Assembly (NCBI RefSeq): GCF_004136315.1
Contig: NZ_CP029562.1
Location: 5,045,501-5,109,500 of the forward strand
DNA: 64,000 bases
Origin: Mesorhizobium sp. Pch-S
GTDB taxonomy: Bacteria; Pseudomonadota; Alphaproteobacteria; Rhizobiales; Rhizobiaceae
Direction: 5' to 3'
Both the position numbers and the translations under genes were made by a program. Below the pieces are notes generated by a model. That model had not been told where the DNA came from and searched no databases. It saw only the letters and a program-made list of their open reading frames with translations. Positions 8,488 to 17,117 of this stretch are shown here, piece after piece (the first letter of the stretch is position 1; every line of letters starts with the position of its first letter).

Positions 8488-8520
8488 AAAGGCCGGGCGA
8501 AATGCCTGGCCTTTCTTTTT
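8488..8520 (+). terminator. Rho-independent terminator after the FMN reductase
   Basis: An 11-base stem (8488-8498 with 8504-8514, one G-T pair) with a GAAAT loop is followed directly by CTTTTT. It begins 23 bases after the reductase stop codon. Confidence 0.85.
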
Positions 8521-8553
8521 GGCCCGGCAGCGCTCTGTCGGGCGCGGTATTTG

Positions 8554-9027
8554 TCAGAACAGGACGATTGATGGTTTTGTCAGCATGAGCCAGAAAATGG
8601 CGAGGACACTGGCGAAGGCCGGCCAGCCGAAAGCGAACCAGATTCCGTAGAGTCGGAAATATCTTGCAGGGAGAGGGCTGCCTGTCGCCGCAGACTCCCG
8701 GGCGAGATCGCGCAAGCGGATTTGAATGACGACCACCGGCAGCCAGAACAGTCCGGTAACAACATAAAGTGCCAAAGAGAGCGCGATCCAGCCCTCGGAA
8801 AGCGGCCAGCCGAGCTGGTGGGCCAGAAGGGCGCCGGTGATCGGCTGCAGGATGACTGCCGTCGCCGTGAAGATCGTATCGGCTATGACGACCGTGCCGG
8901 CGACATGGGCAATCAGGTCCGGCCTGAAGCTACGGTGCGCGACGACCATGAAGAATGCGATACCGAGGCCCGTTCCAAACAGCACCGTGGCGCCAAGCAC
9001 ATGGACGAGCCGCAGGAGATCGACCAT
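8554..9027 (-). CDS. DUF2269 family integral membrane protein
   Basis: A 157-residue membrane protein with four predicted helices: LLRLVHVLGATVLFGTGLGIAFFMVV near the start, GTVVIADTIFTATAVILQPITGALL, ALSLALYVVTGLFWLPVVVIQI and a final GIWFAFGWPAFASVLAIFWLML. The early histidine and the helix layout match the DUF2269 family, whose function is unknown. Its start codon lies 3 bases after the stop of the SDR-DoxX gene, so translation is likely coupled. The pairing with an SDR-DoxX fusion suggests a membrane-linked redox role, which is inference. Confidence 0.8.
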   Translation of the reverse strand: MVDLLRLVHVLGATVLFGTGLGIAFFMVVAHRSFRPDLIAHVAGTVVIADTIFTATAVILQPITGALLAHQLGWPLSEGWIALSLALYVVTGLFWLPVVVIQIRLRDLARESAATGSPLPARYFRLYGIWFAFGWPAFASVLAIFWLMLTKPSIVLF

Positions 9028-9030
9028 TGC

Positions 9031-10320
9031 CTAGCGTTCCTCGATAATGGCGAGCGCGACAACCGCCAGTACGATCTGCGGAATGACTTTCACCAGAACG
9101 CCGAGTGGGTCGAGCCAAAGCGAGGGCTCCAGAATGGATGCCGTCGCCAGATAGCACATCGAGAGGCCGATCATGCCAAGCAGGGCAGGCCGAACCGTGC
9201 GCCGCGCGGCGGCTGCCAGCCCCAACCCTATATCTGCAAGGCTGGTCGCGAGGGTGAGCAGTATGGCGCCAGCTGACGAAACACCTACTTCTGCCAGGTG
9301 CGCGCTGGAGGCCTTGAAAAGGGCAAGTGACATCACGCCCGAGACAATCCAGAACAGCGACAACGTGCCGATGATCAACGGCTTCAGGAGATAGAGCCGG
9401 GCGAACCATAGGTCCTGAGCCCCGGCCGGCTGGGTATCGAGGGTCTCGTCGAGTGATCTTGGCGTGAAAGGCAAGTTCACATTGCCGGCGGCGCTGGTTA
9501 TGCCGCCAGATGCGGAAAGCATCGCCGTCGACCGCAAGGGCGAGCGCCAGCCAAGCCAGCCGAGCCAATCGGCCAGTCGCGACACGGCTGATGCTGCAAA
9601 CATGGGAACAGGCAGAACGGATGCAGCCGGCAGACCAAGCCATGCCCGATGCCGCGCCACGATCTGTGCCAGCGTGAAGATTTGGGGTGCCGCGACATGC
9701 AGATCGCTGCCGGTGGGAATACCGTTCTCCAGTGCGTGGATCACGGCGAGAGTGACGTCGTCCAGCGCCGCCACCTCGATCGGTGAGTTTGCATTCACCA
9801 GCGGTGTCACGAGAGGAAAAGCAGCCAATGCTCGCAGCAGCGATGAACCGCCATAACAATTGCGGCCGATGACGAGCGCCGGCCGCAGGATGACGAACGG
9901 TACGCCGGACCGTGTCAACGCCTCGTCAGCCAAACGCTTGGTAGCAAGAAACTCTGTTGCTGCAGCGATCCCGTCGGTACGGGCCGAGATCTGAACCATG
10001 AGTTTGATGCCGGACGCCACCGACGCTTGATAGAGGGCAAGCATTGCGGTTTCCTGCAATGCCCTTACATCGTCCCGAGCTCCGTCCTGCAAAGCGCCTG
10101 CGCAATTGACGACGGCATCCATTTCCTGGAGCAAGGGCAGCCAGGCTTCGACATCGGTCAGGCGAGCGATGTCGACCCTGCGCCAATCGATACCCGGCAT
10201 GCGTCGTGACGCAACCGCAATGTCACGTCCGATCGCCAGGAGCTCGTGGCCGCGCCGTGCCAGCGCGTGCGCCACGGCCGAGCCTATCAATCCGTTGCCA
10301 CCCAGAATCAAGACACGCAT
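9031..10320 (-). CDS. SDR-family NAD(P)-binding protein fused to a DoxX-like membrane domain
   Basis: A 429-residue two-domain protein. Residues 1 to about 290 are an atypical short-chain dehydrogenase with the nucleotide-binding loop LILGGNGLIGSAVAHAL at the N-terminus and VNCAGALQDG further on. The final 130 residues contain four hydrophobic segments with a DoxX-like pattern (LLKPLIIGTLSLFWIVSG; LADIGLGLAAAARRTVRP; LLGMIGLSMCYLATASIL). The fusion implies a redox or isomerase domain anchored to the inner membrane. It is followed after 3 bases by a DUF2269 gene and preceded on the same strand by an overlapping DUF1127 ORF. The LysR gene 315 bases away on the other strand is the likely regulator. 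Confidence 0.85.
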   Translation of the reverse strand: MRVLILGGNGLIGSAVAHALARRGHELLAIGRDIAVASRRMPGIDWRRVDIARLTDVEAWLPLLQEMDAVVNCAGALQDGARDDVRALQETAMLALYQASVASGIKLMVQISARTDGIAAATEFLATKRLADEALTRSGVPFVILRPALVIGRNCYGGSSLLRALAAFPLVTPLVNANSPIEVAALDDVTLAVIHALENGIPTGSDLHVAAPQIFTLAQIVARHRAWLGLPAASVLPVPMFAASAVSRLADWLGWLGWRSPLRSTAMLSASGGITSAAGNVNLPFTPRSLDETLDTQPAGAQDLWFARLYLLKPLIIGTLSLFWIVSGVMSLALFKASSAHLAEVGVSSAGAILLTLATSLADIGLGLAAAARRTVRPALLGMIGLSMCYLATASILEPSLWLDPLGVLVKVIPQIVLAVVALAIIEER

Positions 10321-10540
10321 GTCCGTATGATAGCGGGTCGCTTGGTACGGTACACTCAGGCGGGTTTTCCGCTGGCTGTCCGGCCGACAGGCGCGCCTCG
10401 GTCGCCTGTTTCTTCGTCAGTGCCAGATCGGTCAACAGATGCGCGTCCAATTCACGCAGCGCTGCGCGCTGCCGCAACCGCGATGATGGGGACTGGGCTA
10501 GATAATGCAGCAGTTCGAGGAAGGCGGCACAGACTGGCAT
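10223..10540 (-). CDS. DUF1127 (YjiS-like) small protein, overlapping the SDR gene
   Basis: From the ATG at 10540 the frame encodes 105 residues. The part SRLRQRAALRELDAHLLTDLALTKKQAT (about residues 20-47) matches the DUF1127 pattern: arginine-rich, then a leucine-rich 'L..LD..LL.D..LT' helix. Proteins of this family are often 45-90 residues and implicated in RNA binding and phosphate or carbon metabolism in alphaproteobacteria. The frame runs on for 98 bases into the start of the SDR gene, and that tail looks like non-native sequence, so the natural end is uncertain. No strong ribosome-binding site is seen. The gene would be first in the leftward operon. Confidence 0.5.
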   Translation of the reverse strand: MPVCAAFLELLHYLAQSPSSRLRQRAALRELDAHLLTDLALTKKQATEARLSAGQPAENPPECTVPSDPLSYGHACLDSGWQRIDRLGRGARAGTARPRAPGDRT

Positions 10541-10587
10541 GGCGATCTCGGCTGGTTTGGTTCGCCATAGTCGCCAGATAATGTCTG

Positions 10588-10633
10588 CAAAGGAATTCTT
10601 GCATAGCTGATACAAGGTATTAGAATTTCTTTG
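10588..10633. promoter_or_regulatory. Long inverted repeat at the LysR/SDR divergent promoters
   Basis: CAAAGGAATTCT (10588-10599) and AGAATTTCTTTG (10622-10633) are inverted copies matching at 11 of 12 positions. Between them lies a smaller palindrome, ATAC-N3-GTAT (10610-10620). The right arm ends one base before the LysR start codon. LysR regulators usually bind such dyads between themselves and a divergent target, so this is a likely autoregulatory and activation site. Confidence 0.55.
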
Positions 10634-10634
10634 T

Positions 10635-11519
10635 ATGCGAGGACTGAATCTCGACCAGTTGCAAACCTTTCTGGACGTTGTCGAGTTGGGCAGCTTCTCG
10701 GCCGCGGCTCGAAAACAGGGACTGACGCAACCCGCGATCAGCCTGCAATTGCGGGAACTGGAGAAACGGCTGGGAGTGAGGCTGATCGAGCGCATCAGTC
10801 GCAAGGCGCAGCCGACCGCAGCGGGCGTCGAGCTTTCGCTTCATGCCGAGCGTATTGGCGCCGCGGCAGATGCCGCGCTGGACGCGATGGCCGGTCATAC
10901 CGGTAACCAGCCTCGCCGCGTTCGCATCGGCACCGGTGCTACGGCCAGCATTCATCTCCTGCCACCGGCGTTGAAGGCGCTGCGACAGCGTTTCCCTACA
11001 ATGGAGATCACGGTCAGCACCGGCAACGCGGCGGCGATTGTCGAGGCTGTGCAGGAAAACCGTATCGACATCGGGCTCGTGACCTTGCCGGTCTCCAGCC
11101 GCTCGCTCGACATCAGGCCTCTGGTCGAGGACGAATTCGTCGCTGTTTTTGCTTCGGGTGCACCCATGCCGGTCGAAACGACGCCCGAAATCCTTTCCGC
11201 CCTGCAACTCGTGCTGTTCGAGACCGGCGGTAACGCCTACCGTCTTGTCGAAGGCTGGTTCGCGGCGGCCGGTATCCGCATGAAGCCTGCAATGTCACTG
11301 GGCAGCGTTGAGGCGATCAAGGAACTGGTAGCGGCAGGGCTCGGCTGCGCTATTCTTCCTCGGCAAGCCATGGACAACGAGCGGGATATCAGGCGCTTCA
11401 ACGTCAAACAGTTGTCGCCACCGCTTTCGCGCGTGCTTGCCATGGTGCTGCGCACCGACAAGCTGCGCGACCGGGGGCTGCGCGAAACCGTGAAGGCCTT
11501 GGAGAGACTGGCAAAGTAG
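10635..11519 (+). CDS. LysR-family transcriptional regulator
   Basis: A 294-residue regulator. The winged helix-turn-helix is at residues 4-62 (LDQLQTFLDVVELGSFSAAARKQ, TQPAISLQLRELEKRLG, then LIERISRKAQPTAAG). The C-terminal part has the two-lobed periplasmic-binding-protein fold for an effector (IGLVTLPVSSRSLDIRPLVEDEF; VAAGLGCAILPRQAM). It is divergent from the DUF1127/SDR-DoxX/DUF2269 group, with an inverted repeat touching its start codon. It is therefore the probable regulator of that group; the effector is unknown. Confidence 0.9.
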   Translation: MRGLNLDQLQTFLDVVELGSFSAAARKQGLTQPAISLQLRELEKRLGVRLIERISRKAQPTAAGVELSLHAERIGAAADAALDAMAGHTGNQPRRVRIGTGATASIHLLPPALKALRQRFPTMEITVSTGNAAAIVEAVQENRIDIGLVTLPVSSRSLDIRPLVEDEFVAVFASGAPMPVETTPEILSALQLVLFETGGNAYRLVEGWFAAAGIRMKPAMSLGSVEAIKELVAAGLGCAILPRQAMDNERDIRRFNVKQLSPPLSRVLAMVLRTDKLRDRGLRETVKALERLAK

Positions 11520-11586
11520 TCTGTGGTGGCAGCTATCTGATCGATGGGGTCTTGCCGTCGACGACAGAATCTCCTTTGTCTCGGCC

Positions 11587-12714
11587 ATGGAACTTTCACC
11601 CCAACAGGATGAGGCGCTGAAGGCGGTTGCGCGCTGGCTGAAGGTTGGCCAGCCACAGGTGTTTCGTCTGTTCGGCTACGCGGGTACCGGCAAGACGACG
11701 CTGGCGCGTTATTTCGCCGAGCATGTCGATGGCCAGGTGCAGTTCGCCGCCTTCACGGGCAAGGCAGCCCAGGTCTTGCGTTCGAAAGGCGCTGTGAATG
11801 CCCGTACCATCCACTCGCTGATCTATCGCCCGCGCGGCGAAGAGGCCGTGGAGGATGAGACGACGGGAAAGACGTCGATCAATCCGACCTTCTCGCTCAA
11901 CCGCCAGAGCCCGATCGCCAAGGCAGCGCTCGTCATCATCGACGAATGTTCGATGGTGGATGAACAGCTCGGTCGCGATCTGTTGTCCTTCGGTACGCCG
12001 GTTCTGGTGCTGGGCGATCCGGCGCAGCTGCCGCCGATATCCGGCGGCGGCTTCTTCACAGAGCATGAACCGGACTATCTGCTCACGGAGATTCATCGCC
12101 AGGCACGCGACAACCCGATCATCCGTCTGGCGCTTGATGTGCGGGAAGGACGTGAGTTCATGCGTGGCGACTACGGTGCTGCCCAGGTGATCGGCCGCGA
12201 GGAAGTCAACCAGGATCTGGTACTGAAGGCCGACCAGGTGCTGGTCGGACGCAACCAGACGAGGCGGCGCTACAATCAACGACTGCGCGAACTGAAGGGT
12301 TTTACTGCGGACTATCCGCAGGCCGGAGACAAGCTGGTCTGCTTGCGCAACGACCCGGCCAAGGGCCTGCTCAACGGCTCGTTGTGGAAGGTGATGACCT
12401 CGTCGCGCGAAACGGTGAAGCCAGGCATCAACCTGCTCGTCTCACCGGAAGAAGACGACCCCGACCGCGGCGTTGCCAAGATCAAGCTGCTCAAGGCAGC
12501 GTTCGAGAATCCGGAAGAAGAGATTTCCTGGCAGCAGAAAAAACGCTTCGACGATTTCGACTTCGGCTATGCGCTGACCGTGCACAAGGCGCAGGGTTCG
12601 CAATGGAACGAGGTCGTGCTGTTCGATGAAAGCTTTGCCTTCAAGGAAACACGCCAGCGCTGGCTCTACACCGCGATCACGCGCGCGGCCGAGCGGCTGA
12701 CCGTGGTGCGGTAG
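11587..12714 (+). CDS. RecD-like ATP-dependent DNA helicase (SF1, UvrD_C_2)
   Basis: A compact 375-residue superfamily 1 helicase. Motif I is GYAGTGKTTLARYF (about residues 30-43); motif II is LVIIDECSMVDEQL (about 116-129), and VLGDPAQLPPI follows as motif III. The C-terminal lobe has the UvrD_C_2 region ALTVHKAQGSQWNEVVLFDES and the last motif YTAITRAAERLTVV. The size and motif set match the stand-alone RecD-like/Dda-like helicases of rhizobia, which probably work at stalled forks or in repair. It is a single gene between a LysR gene and an autotransporter, with no exonuclease partner nearby. Confidence 0.9.
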   Translation: MELSPQQDEALKAVARWLKVGQPQVFRLFGYAGTGKTTLARYFAEHVDGQVQFAAFTGKAAQVLRSKGAVNARTIHSLIYRPRGEEAVEDETTGKTSINPTFSLNRQSPIAKAALVIIDECSMVDEQLGRDLLSFGTPVLVLGDPAQLPPISGGGFFTEHEPDYLLTEIHRQARDNPIIRLALDVREGREFMRGDYGAAQVIGREEVNQDLVLKADQVLVGRNQTRRRYNQRLRELKGFTADYPQAGDKLVCLRNDPAKGLLNGSLWKVMTSSRETVKPGINLLVSPEEDDPDRGVAKIKLLKAAFENPEEEISWQQKKRFDDFDFGYALTVHKAQGSQWNEVVLFDESFAFKETRQRWLYTAITRAAERLTVVR

Positions 12715-12894
12715 GCTCTTCCCAGGTCACCAACCCGCCCAATCGCTGAATATTTTGGAGTGCGCCTCTTCTGGCGGGCGCAAAGGAACGCGCAGCGTCG
12801 CACGCGATTTGCGGGCCAATACCTAATCCGTTCATATGAAGTGCGGGCGCAGCGCGTTCGCTACAGTCGGCGAGTCTCTTTTGAGGGGAAGAGT

Positions 12895-15800
12895 ATGCTC
12901 GACCTGTGCCGGAATGACACTTGGCTGCGAGGAGATGGGGAGGCTGTCGAAGTATCCGGCCTGATCTCGCTGTCGAACCGTCTGTCCACACTGAAGAGCT
13001 TGAAGGCGATATTGCTGGCCAGCGCGTTTGCAACAGCCTTACCCTCCTTCGCTGCGGCACAGACAGTCTGGGATGGCTCCAACTCGGCGAACTGGTTTGA
13101 GGGCGGCAATTGGAGCACCGGTGCTGTGCCGACAGCGGCTGACGACGCCATGATCGACCTGTCTTCTCCGGGAGCACGGATCTCCGGCGGTAACGCATTT
13201 GCAGACACGGTCTATGTGGGGGGATCGGGAACGGGGCACGTTGATATTGCAAGCGGCGGTCGTTTGACGAGCAGGCTGGGCTGGATCGGTATGGAACCGG
13301 GCTCTTTGGGTGTTGTCGACATTGCCGGGCAATGGAGCAATGACCAGCTTATTGTCGGCTTCGATGGAGAGGGAGCCGTAAACGTTCTCAACGGCGGTCA
13401 CATGTCTTCGAAAAGTGCCTTTATCGGCAGCAACGAAGATGCTGTTGGCGTCGTCACCGTTCAGACCTCGCAATGGGCTTCCGGAAACCTCTCGGTTGGC
13501 ACGGATGGTTACGGCAGTCTTCAGATCGAAAATCGCGGCGTGGTTTTAACGACGGTTGCTTCGATTGGAACGCACACTGGTGGCAAAGGGGGCGCGGTAA
13601 CACTGACCGGATTGGGATCAGTCTGGGCCCTGAATGGAGAGCTGACCGTCGGCGAAGGCACGAACGGAACACTGACCATCTCCGACGGTGGATTTATCCT
13701 GGGCTCGGGTGCTTCGATCGGGCAGCTCGCGTCCGGAACAGGCATCGCAACCGTTACTGGCGCACGCTCGATATGGGACAACAGGAGTGACGACCTTTTT
13801 ATTGGTGATGCTGGTCATGGCCGGCTCACTGTTTTGGACGGGGCCGGCGTGTCGGGCCGGTCAGGGTTTGTCGGACGCGCTGCCGGTTCAGTTGGATCTG
13901 TCTCGGTCAGCGGTACTGGTTCGCGATGGAATATGTCCAGCGTTACCCTTGTTGGAGAGGCTGGGGACGGGAAACTCCTCATAGAGAAGGGCGGCTTGGT
14001 AACCAGCGATGATGCCGGTGTGATTGGCTCACTTGGAGTCGGCCGCGGCTCTGTCGTGGTGACAGGTACCGGATCGCAATGGATCAATGGTGGCCCTCTG
14101 ACTATCGGACGTGACGGCAACGGCAATCTCACCATCGGTGATGGCGGCAAAGTCAGCAATTCGCGAGGTACGGTTGGGGAATACGGAACGGGCGAAGTCT
14201 TGATTGCCGGCCCAGATTCGATGTGGACCAGTACGGGGCCGCTAGCTGTTGGTGAATTTGGCAAAGGCACGATCACCGTGGCAGCTGGCGGAACGCTGAC
14301 CAGCGCCGACACACTCATCGGCAAGCAAAGCGGTGCATTGGGCGCAGTTTCAATCAGTGGCTCGGGCTCGACCTGGGCGGTGTCGTCCGGCGACGATATA
14401 GAAATCGGCGTGTCCGGCACCGGCACACTCTCCATCACTGACGGCGGCAAGGTCGGCTCAGGGCTTGTCGGTCGCATCGCGAAGAATGCCGGCTCCATCG
14501 GTTCGGTGCTGGTCAGCGGTGCCGGCTCGCTCTGGGGCATGACGGTAATTGCTGTCGGCGACGAAGGCACCGGCACGATGCTGGTCGAGAATGGCGGTAA
14601 GGTCACCAGCCAAATCGCTTCGATAGGCGACAGCGGGCCAGGGAAAGGCGTTGCGGTTATACGCGGCGCGGGCTCGACCTGGACGAACACCGGACCCGAC
14701 CTGTTCCTCGTCGGCTACGAAGCCGATGGCGCGGTGACCGTTACCGCTGCTGGGACGCTGGTCACCGGCGATGCCAAGATCGGCAGCGAAGCCAGCGGTG
14801 TTGGCAAGGTATTCGTGACCGGAGCCGGCTCGACCTGGGCGATGACCTTGGCCGACGACGTTGACATCGGCACGTCCGGTAGCGGCTCTCTGGTTGTCGG
14901 CGATGGCGGCAAGGTTGCCGGTGGCTTTATCGGTCGCATCGCCAAGAATGCCGGCTCGACGGGTTCCGTGCTGGTGAGTGGCACCAACTCCTTGTGGAGC
15001 ATGGAGTTGATCGCGGTCGGCGACGAAGGCAACGGCACGCTGATTGTCGAAAATGGCGGTACCGTCGTGAGTGGTTTCGCGTCAATCGGCGACAGCGGAC
15101 CGGGCAAGGGGCTGGCAATCGTGCGCGGTGCCGGCTCGACCTGGACCAGCCGCGATGTGGCCGATTCGATCTACGTGGCCTACGAAGCCGACGGTACGCT
15201 GACAGTGGCTGAGGGCGGCAAGGTCGTTTCCGGCGAAGGTGCCGGCGAAATCAAGATTGCCGTCAAGGGGTCCGCCAGAGGTACGCTCAACATCGGTTCA
15301 GGTCTCGGCGAGACGGCCGTCGCGCCTGGAACGATCGCAGCCAAAACGGTCTCGTTCGGGGCCGGCATTGGCGCCATCAATTTCAACCACACCGGGACGG
15401 ACTATGTTTTTGCGTCGGCGCTGACCGGACGCGGCAACATCGATCTTGTTTCCGGCACCACGGTCCTGACCGGGAACTCGAGCGATTTCCTCGGTACGAC
15501 GTCGGTAGGCAGCGCGAAGCTTGTCGTGAACGGCCATCTCGGCGGTACGCTCGGCGTCCAGGCGAATGGCTGGCTCGCCGGTTCAGGCACAGTCGGCACT
15601 ACCAGTCTCGCATCGGCAGCGACGGTCGCTCCCGGCAATTCCATCGGCACATTGTCGGTGGCGGGAGATATCAGCTTTGCCGCCGGCTCGACCTATCAGG
15701 TCGAAGTCGGCGACGGCGGGCGCAGCGATTTCATCGATGTAGCCGGTCGTGCCAGCTTGAATGGTGGCAACGTCGCGGTGATCCCGCTTGCCGGTTTTGT

Positions 15801-17067
15801 CAGCGATTCCCGCTACAAGATCCTGAGCGCTGACGGCGGCGTCTCCGGCATGTTCGGAGGACTGTCGCTCGGTTCGGGTCGCTCAGCTTTCCTCACGCCC
15901 TCATTGAGTTACGACGCGAACAATGTGTTCCTGGCGATCGATCAGACGGCTACCTTGGACAGCGCCGGAAGTACGCCGAACCAGATCGCGACGGCCAGGG
16001 GGCTCGATTCGCTGGCGGCAGGAAATCCGCTGCTCGAAACTGTCCTGCAACTGGATGCGCCTGGAGCGCGTGCGGCCTTCGACCAGCTTTCGGGTGAATT
16101 ACATGCGTCGCTCAAGGGCGTGTTGCTGGAAGACAGCCGTCTGCTCCGCGACGCGATGGTGGCGCGGCTGAGAGAGCAGGCTATTGCGGATGATGGGACG
16201 GCAGTTCACGGCATAGGGGCGGTTCCGGGTGGCCCGACACTCGGAGGTGTGGTCTTGTGGGGCAGAGCCATGGGCTCATGGGGCAAGAGCCCGGGCGACG
16301 GCAACGCCGCAGCACTCGACCATTCGACGGGAGGTCTCCTGCTCGGCGCCGACGCGGAACTGAACGACACCTGGCGCGTCGGTGTTCTTGCAGGATATGG
16401 CCGCACGTCATTCGATGCCGATGCGCGTGGCTCGTCGGGTAACAGCGACAATGCCTACCTCGGCATCTATGGCGGCGAAGTGTTTGATCGGTTCGCGGTC
16501 CGGACCGGAGCAGCTTACAGCTGGCACGATGTCACAACCCGGCGTCACGCCGCATTTGCCGGCTTCGACCAGAAACTGACCGCCGGCTATGACGGTGGCA
16601 CAGCGCAGATATTCGGCGAAATCGGCTATCAGCTGCAGGCTGGCGGCATCGCGCTCGAGCCGTTCGCCAATCTCGCCTATGTCAATCTGCACACCGATGC
16701 TTTCACGGAGGATGGCGGCACTGGCGCATTGGCCGTCTCAAGCACGACGACAGACGCGACGTCGACGACGCTCGGCGTGCGGGCAGTGACCGATTTTGCC
16801 CTTGGCGATGCCCGGGCGACGGCTCGCGGCATGGTAGGCTGGCGGCATGTCTTTGGCGATCGCACACCTGGTGGCGATTTCAGCTTTGCCAGCGGCAACG
16901 TCTTTTTCATTGCCGGTGTCCCGCTTGCCCGTGACGCCGCGGTGCTGGAAGCAGGCATTGATATCGCAATTTCTCCCAGCGCGAAATTCGGTGTTCTGTA
17001 CAGCGGGCAGTTCGGCGGCGGGGCTCGCGATCATGGTATTCGCGCAGACTTCGCCCTGAAGTTCTGA
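12895..17067 (+). CDS. Autotransporter (type Va) with T5SS/PEP-CTERM-type passenger repeats
   Basis: A 1390-residue secreted/outer-membrane protein. I start at 12895, where AGGGGAA lies 6-12 bases upstream; the earlier frame start at 12760 lacks this. An extended signal region (residues 1 to about 55) ends in SFAAAQ. The passenger consists of a repeating pattern 'GSGS.W....L.VG..G.G.L.I..GG.V.S...IG' seen about a dozen times, the T5SS/PEP-CTERM-associated repeat type that folds as a beta-helix. An autochaperone-like segment (GDISFAAGSTYQVEVGD) and a helical linker (LHASLKGVLLEDSRLLRDA) precede the beta-barrel, roughly the last 280 residues, which ends in ALKF with the required terminal phenylalanine. 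Two passenger blocks are near copies. There is no visible protease or ligand motif; adhesion or surface coating is the general inference. Confidence 0.93.
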   Translation: MLDLCRNDTWLRGDGEAVEVSGLISLSNRLSTLKSLKAILLASAFATALPSFAAAQTVWDGSNSANWFEGGNWSTGAVPTAADDAMIDLSSPGARISGGNAFADTVYVGGSGTGHVDIASGGRLTSRLGWIGMEPGSLGVVDIAGQWSNDQLIVGFDGEGAVNVLNGGHMSSKSAFIGSNEDAVGVVTVQTSQWASGNLSVGTDGYGSLQIENRGVVLTTVASIGTHTGGKGGAVTLTGLGSVWALNGELTVGEGTNGTLTISDGGFILGSGASIGQLASGTGIATVTGARSIWDNRSDDLFIGDAGHGRLTVLDGAGVSGRSGFVGRAAGSVGSVSVSGTGSRWNMSSVTLVGEAGDGKLLIEKGGLVTSDDAGVIGSLGVGRGSVVVTGTGSQWINGGPLTIGRDGNGNLTIGDGGKVSNSRGTVGEYGTGEVLIAGPDSMWTSTGPLAVGEFGKGTITVAAGGTLTSADTLIGKQSGALGAVSISGSGSTWAVSSGDDIEIGVSGTGTLSITDGGKVGSGLVGRIAKNAGSIGSVLVSGAGSLWGMTVIAVGDEGTGTMLVENGGKVTSQIASIGDSGPGKGVAVIRGAGSTWTNTGPDLFLVGYEADGAVTVTAAGTLVTGDAKIGSEASGVGKVFVTGAGSTWAMTLADDVDIGTSGSGSLVVGDGGKVAGGFIGRIAKNAGSTGSVLVSGTNSLWSMELIAVGDEGNGTLIVENGGTVVSGFASIGDSGPGKGLAIVRGAGSTWTSRDVADSIYVAYEADGTLTVAEGGKVVSGEGAGEIKIAVKGSARGTLNIGSGLGETAVAPGTIAAKTVSFGAGIGAINFNHTGTDYVFASALTGRGNIDLVSGTTVLTGNSSDFLGTTSVGSAKLVVNGHLGGTLGVQANGWLAGSGTVGTTSLASAATVAPGNSIGTLSVAGDISFAAGSTYQVEVGDGGRSDFIDVAGRASLNGGNVAVIPLAGFVSDSRYKILSADGGVSGMFGGLSLGSGRSAFLTPSLSYDANNVFLAIDQTATLDSAGSTPNQIATARGLDSLAAGNPLLETVLQLDAPGARAAFDQLSGELHASLKGVLLEDSRLLRDAMVARLREQAIADDGTAVHGIGAVPGGPTLGGVVLWGRAMGSWGKSPGDGNAAALDHSTGGLLLGADAELNDTWRVGVLAGYGRTSFDADARGSSGNSDNAYLGIYGGEVFDRFAVRTGAAYSWHDVTTRRHAAFAGFDQKLTAGYDGGTAQIFGEIGYQLQAGGIALEPFANLAYVNLHTDAFTEDGGTGALAVSSTTTDATSTTLGVRAVTDFALGDARATARGMVGWRHVFGDRTPGGDFSFASGNVFFIAGVPLARDAAVLEAGIDIAISPSAKFGVLYSGQFGGGARDHGIRADFALKF
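14461..15240 (+). repeat. Tandem duplicated passenger module, 462-base period
   Basis: The segment beginning at 14461 (encoding GLVGRIAKNAGS) recurs at 14923 (GFIGRIAKNAGS), 462 bases or 154 residues later. The similarity continues through SVLVSG, IAVGDEG, IGDSGPGKG and RGAGSTWT, until about 15240. The match is close at both DNA and protein level, unlike the more diverged repeats upstream, so it is a recent in-frame duplication. Confidence 0.75.
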
Positions 17068-17117
17068 CCATCCATGCAAAGCACTCAGGGTTACATGGAT
17101 GGACGTGTGCCGATGCG

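Noticed and set aside
14000..15300. CRISPR-like array in the repeated region
   Set aside because: The repeats are in-frame protein modules of irregular length in the autotransporter, with no short fixed repeat and spacer pattern.
17066..17100. Hairpin as terminator between the autotransporter and PP2C genes
   Set aside because: The 9-base stem has a 17-base loop and no T-run, so it is too weak to call.
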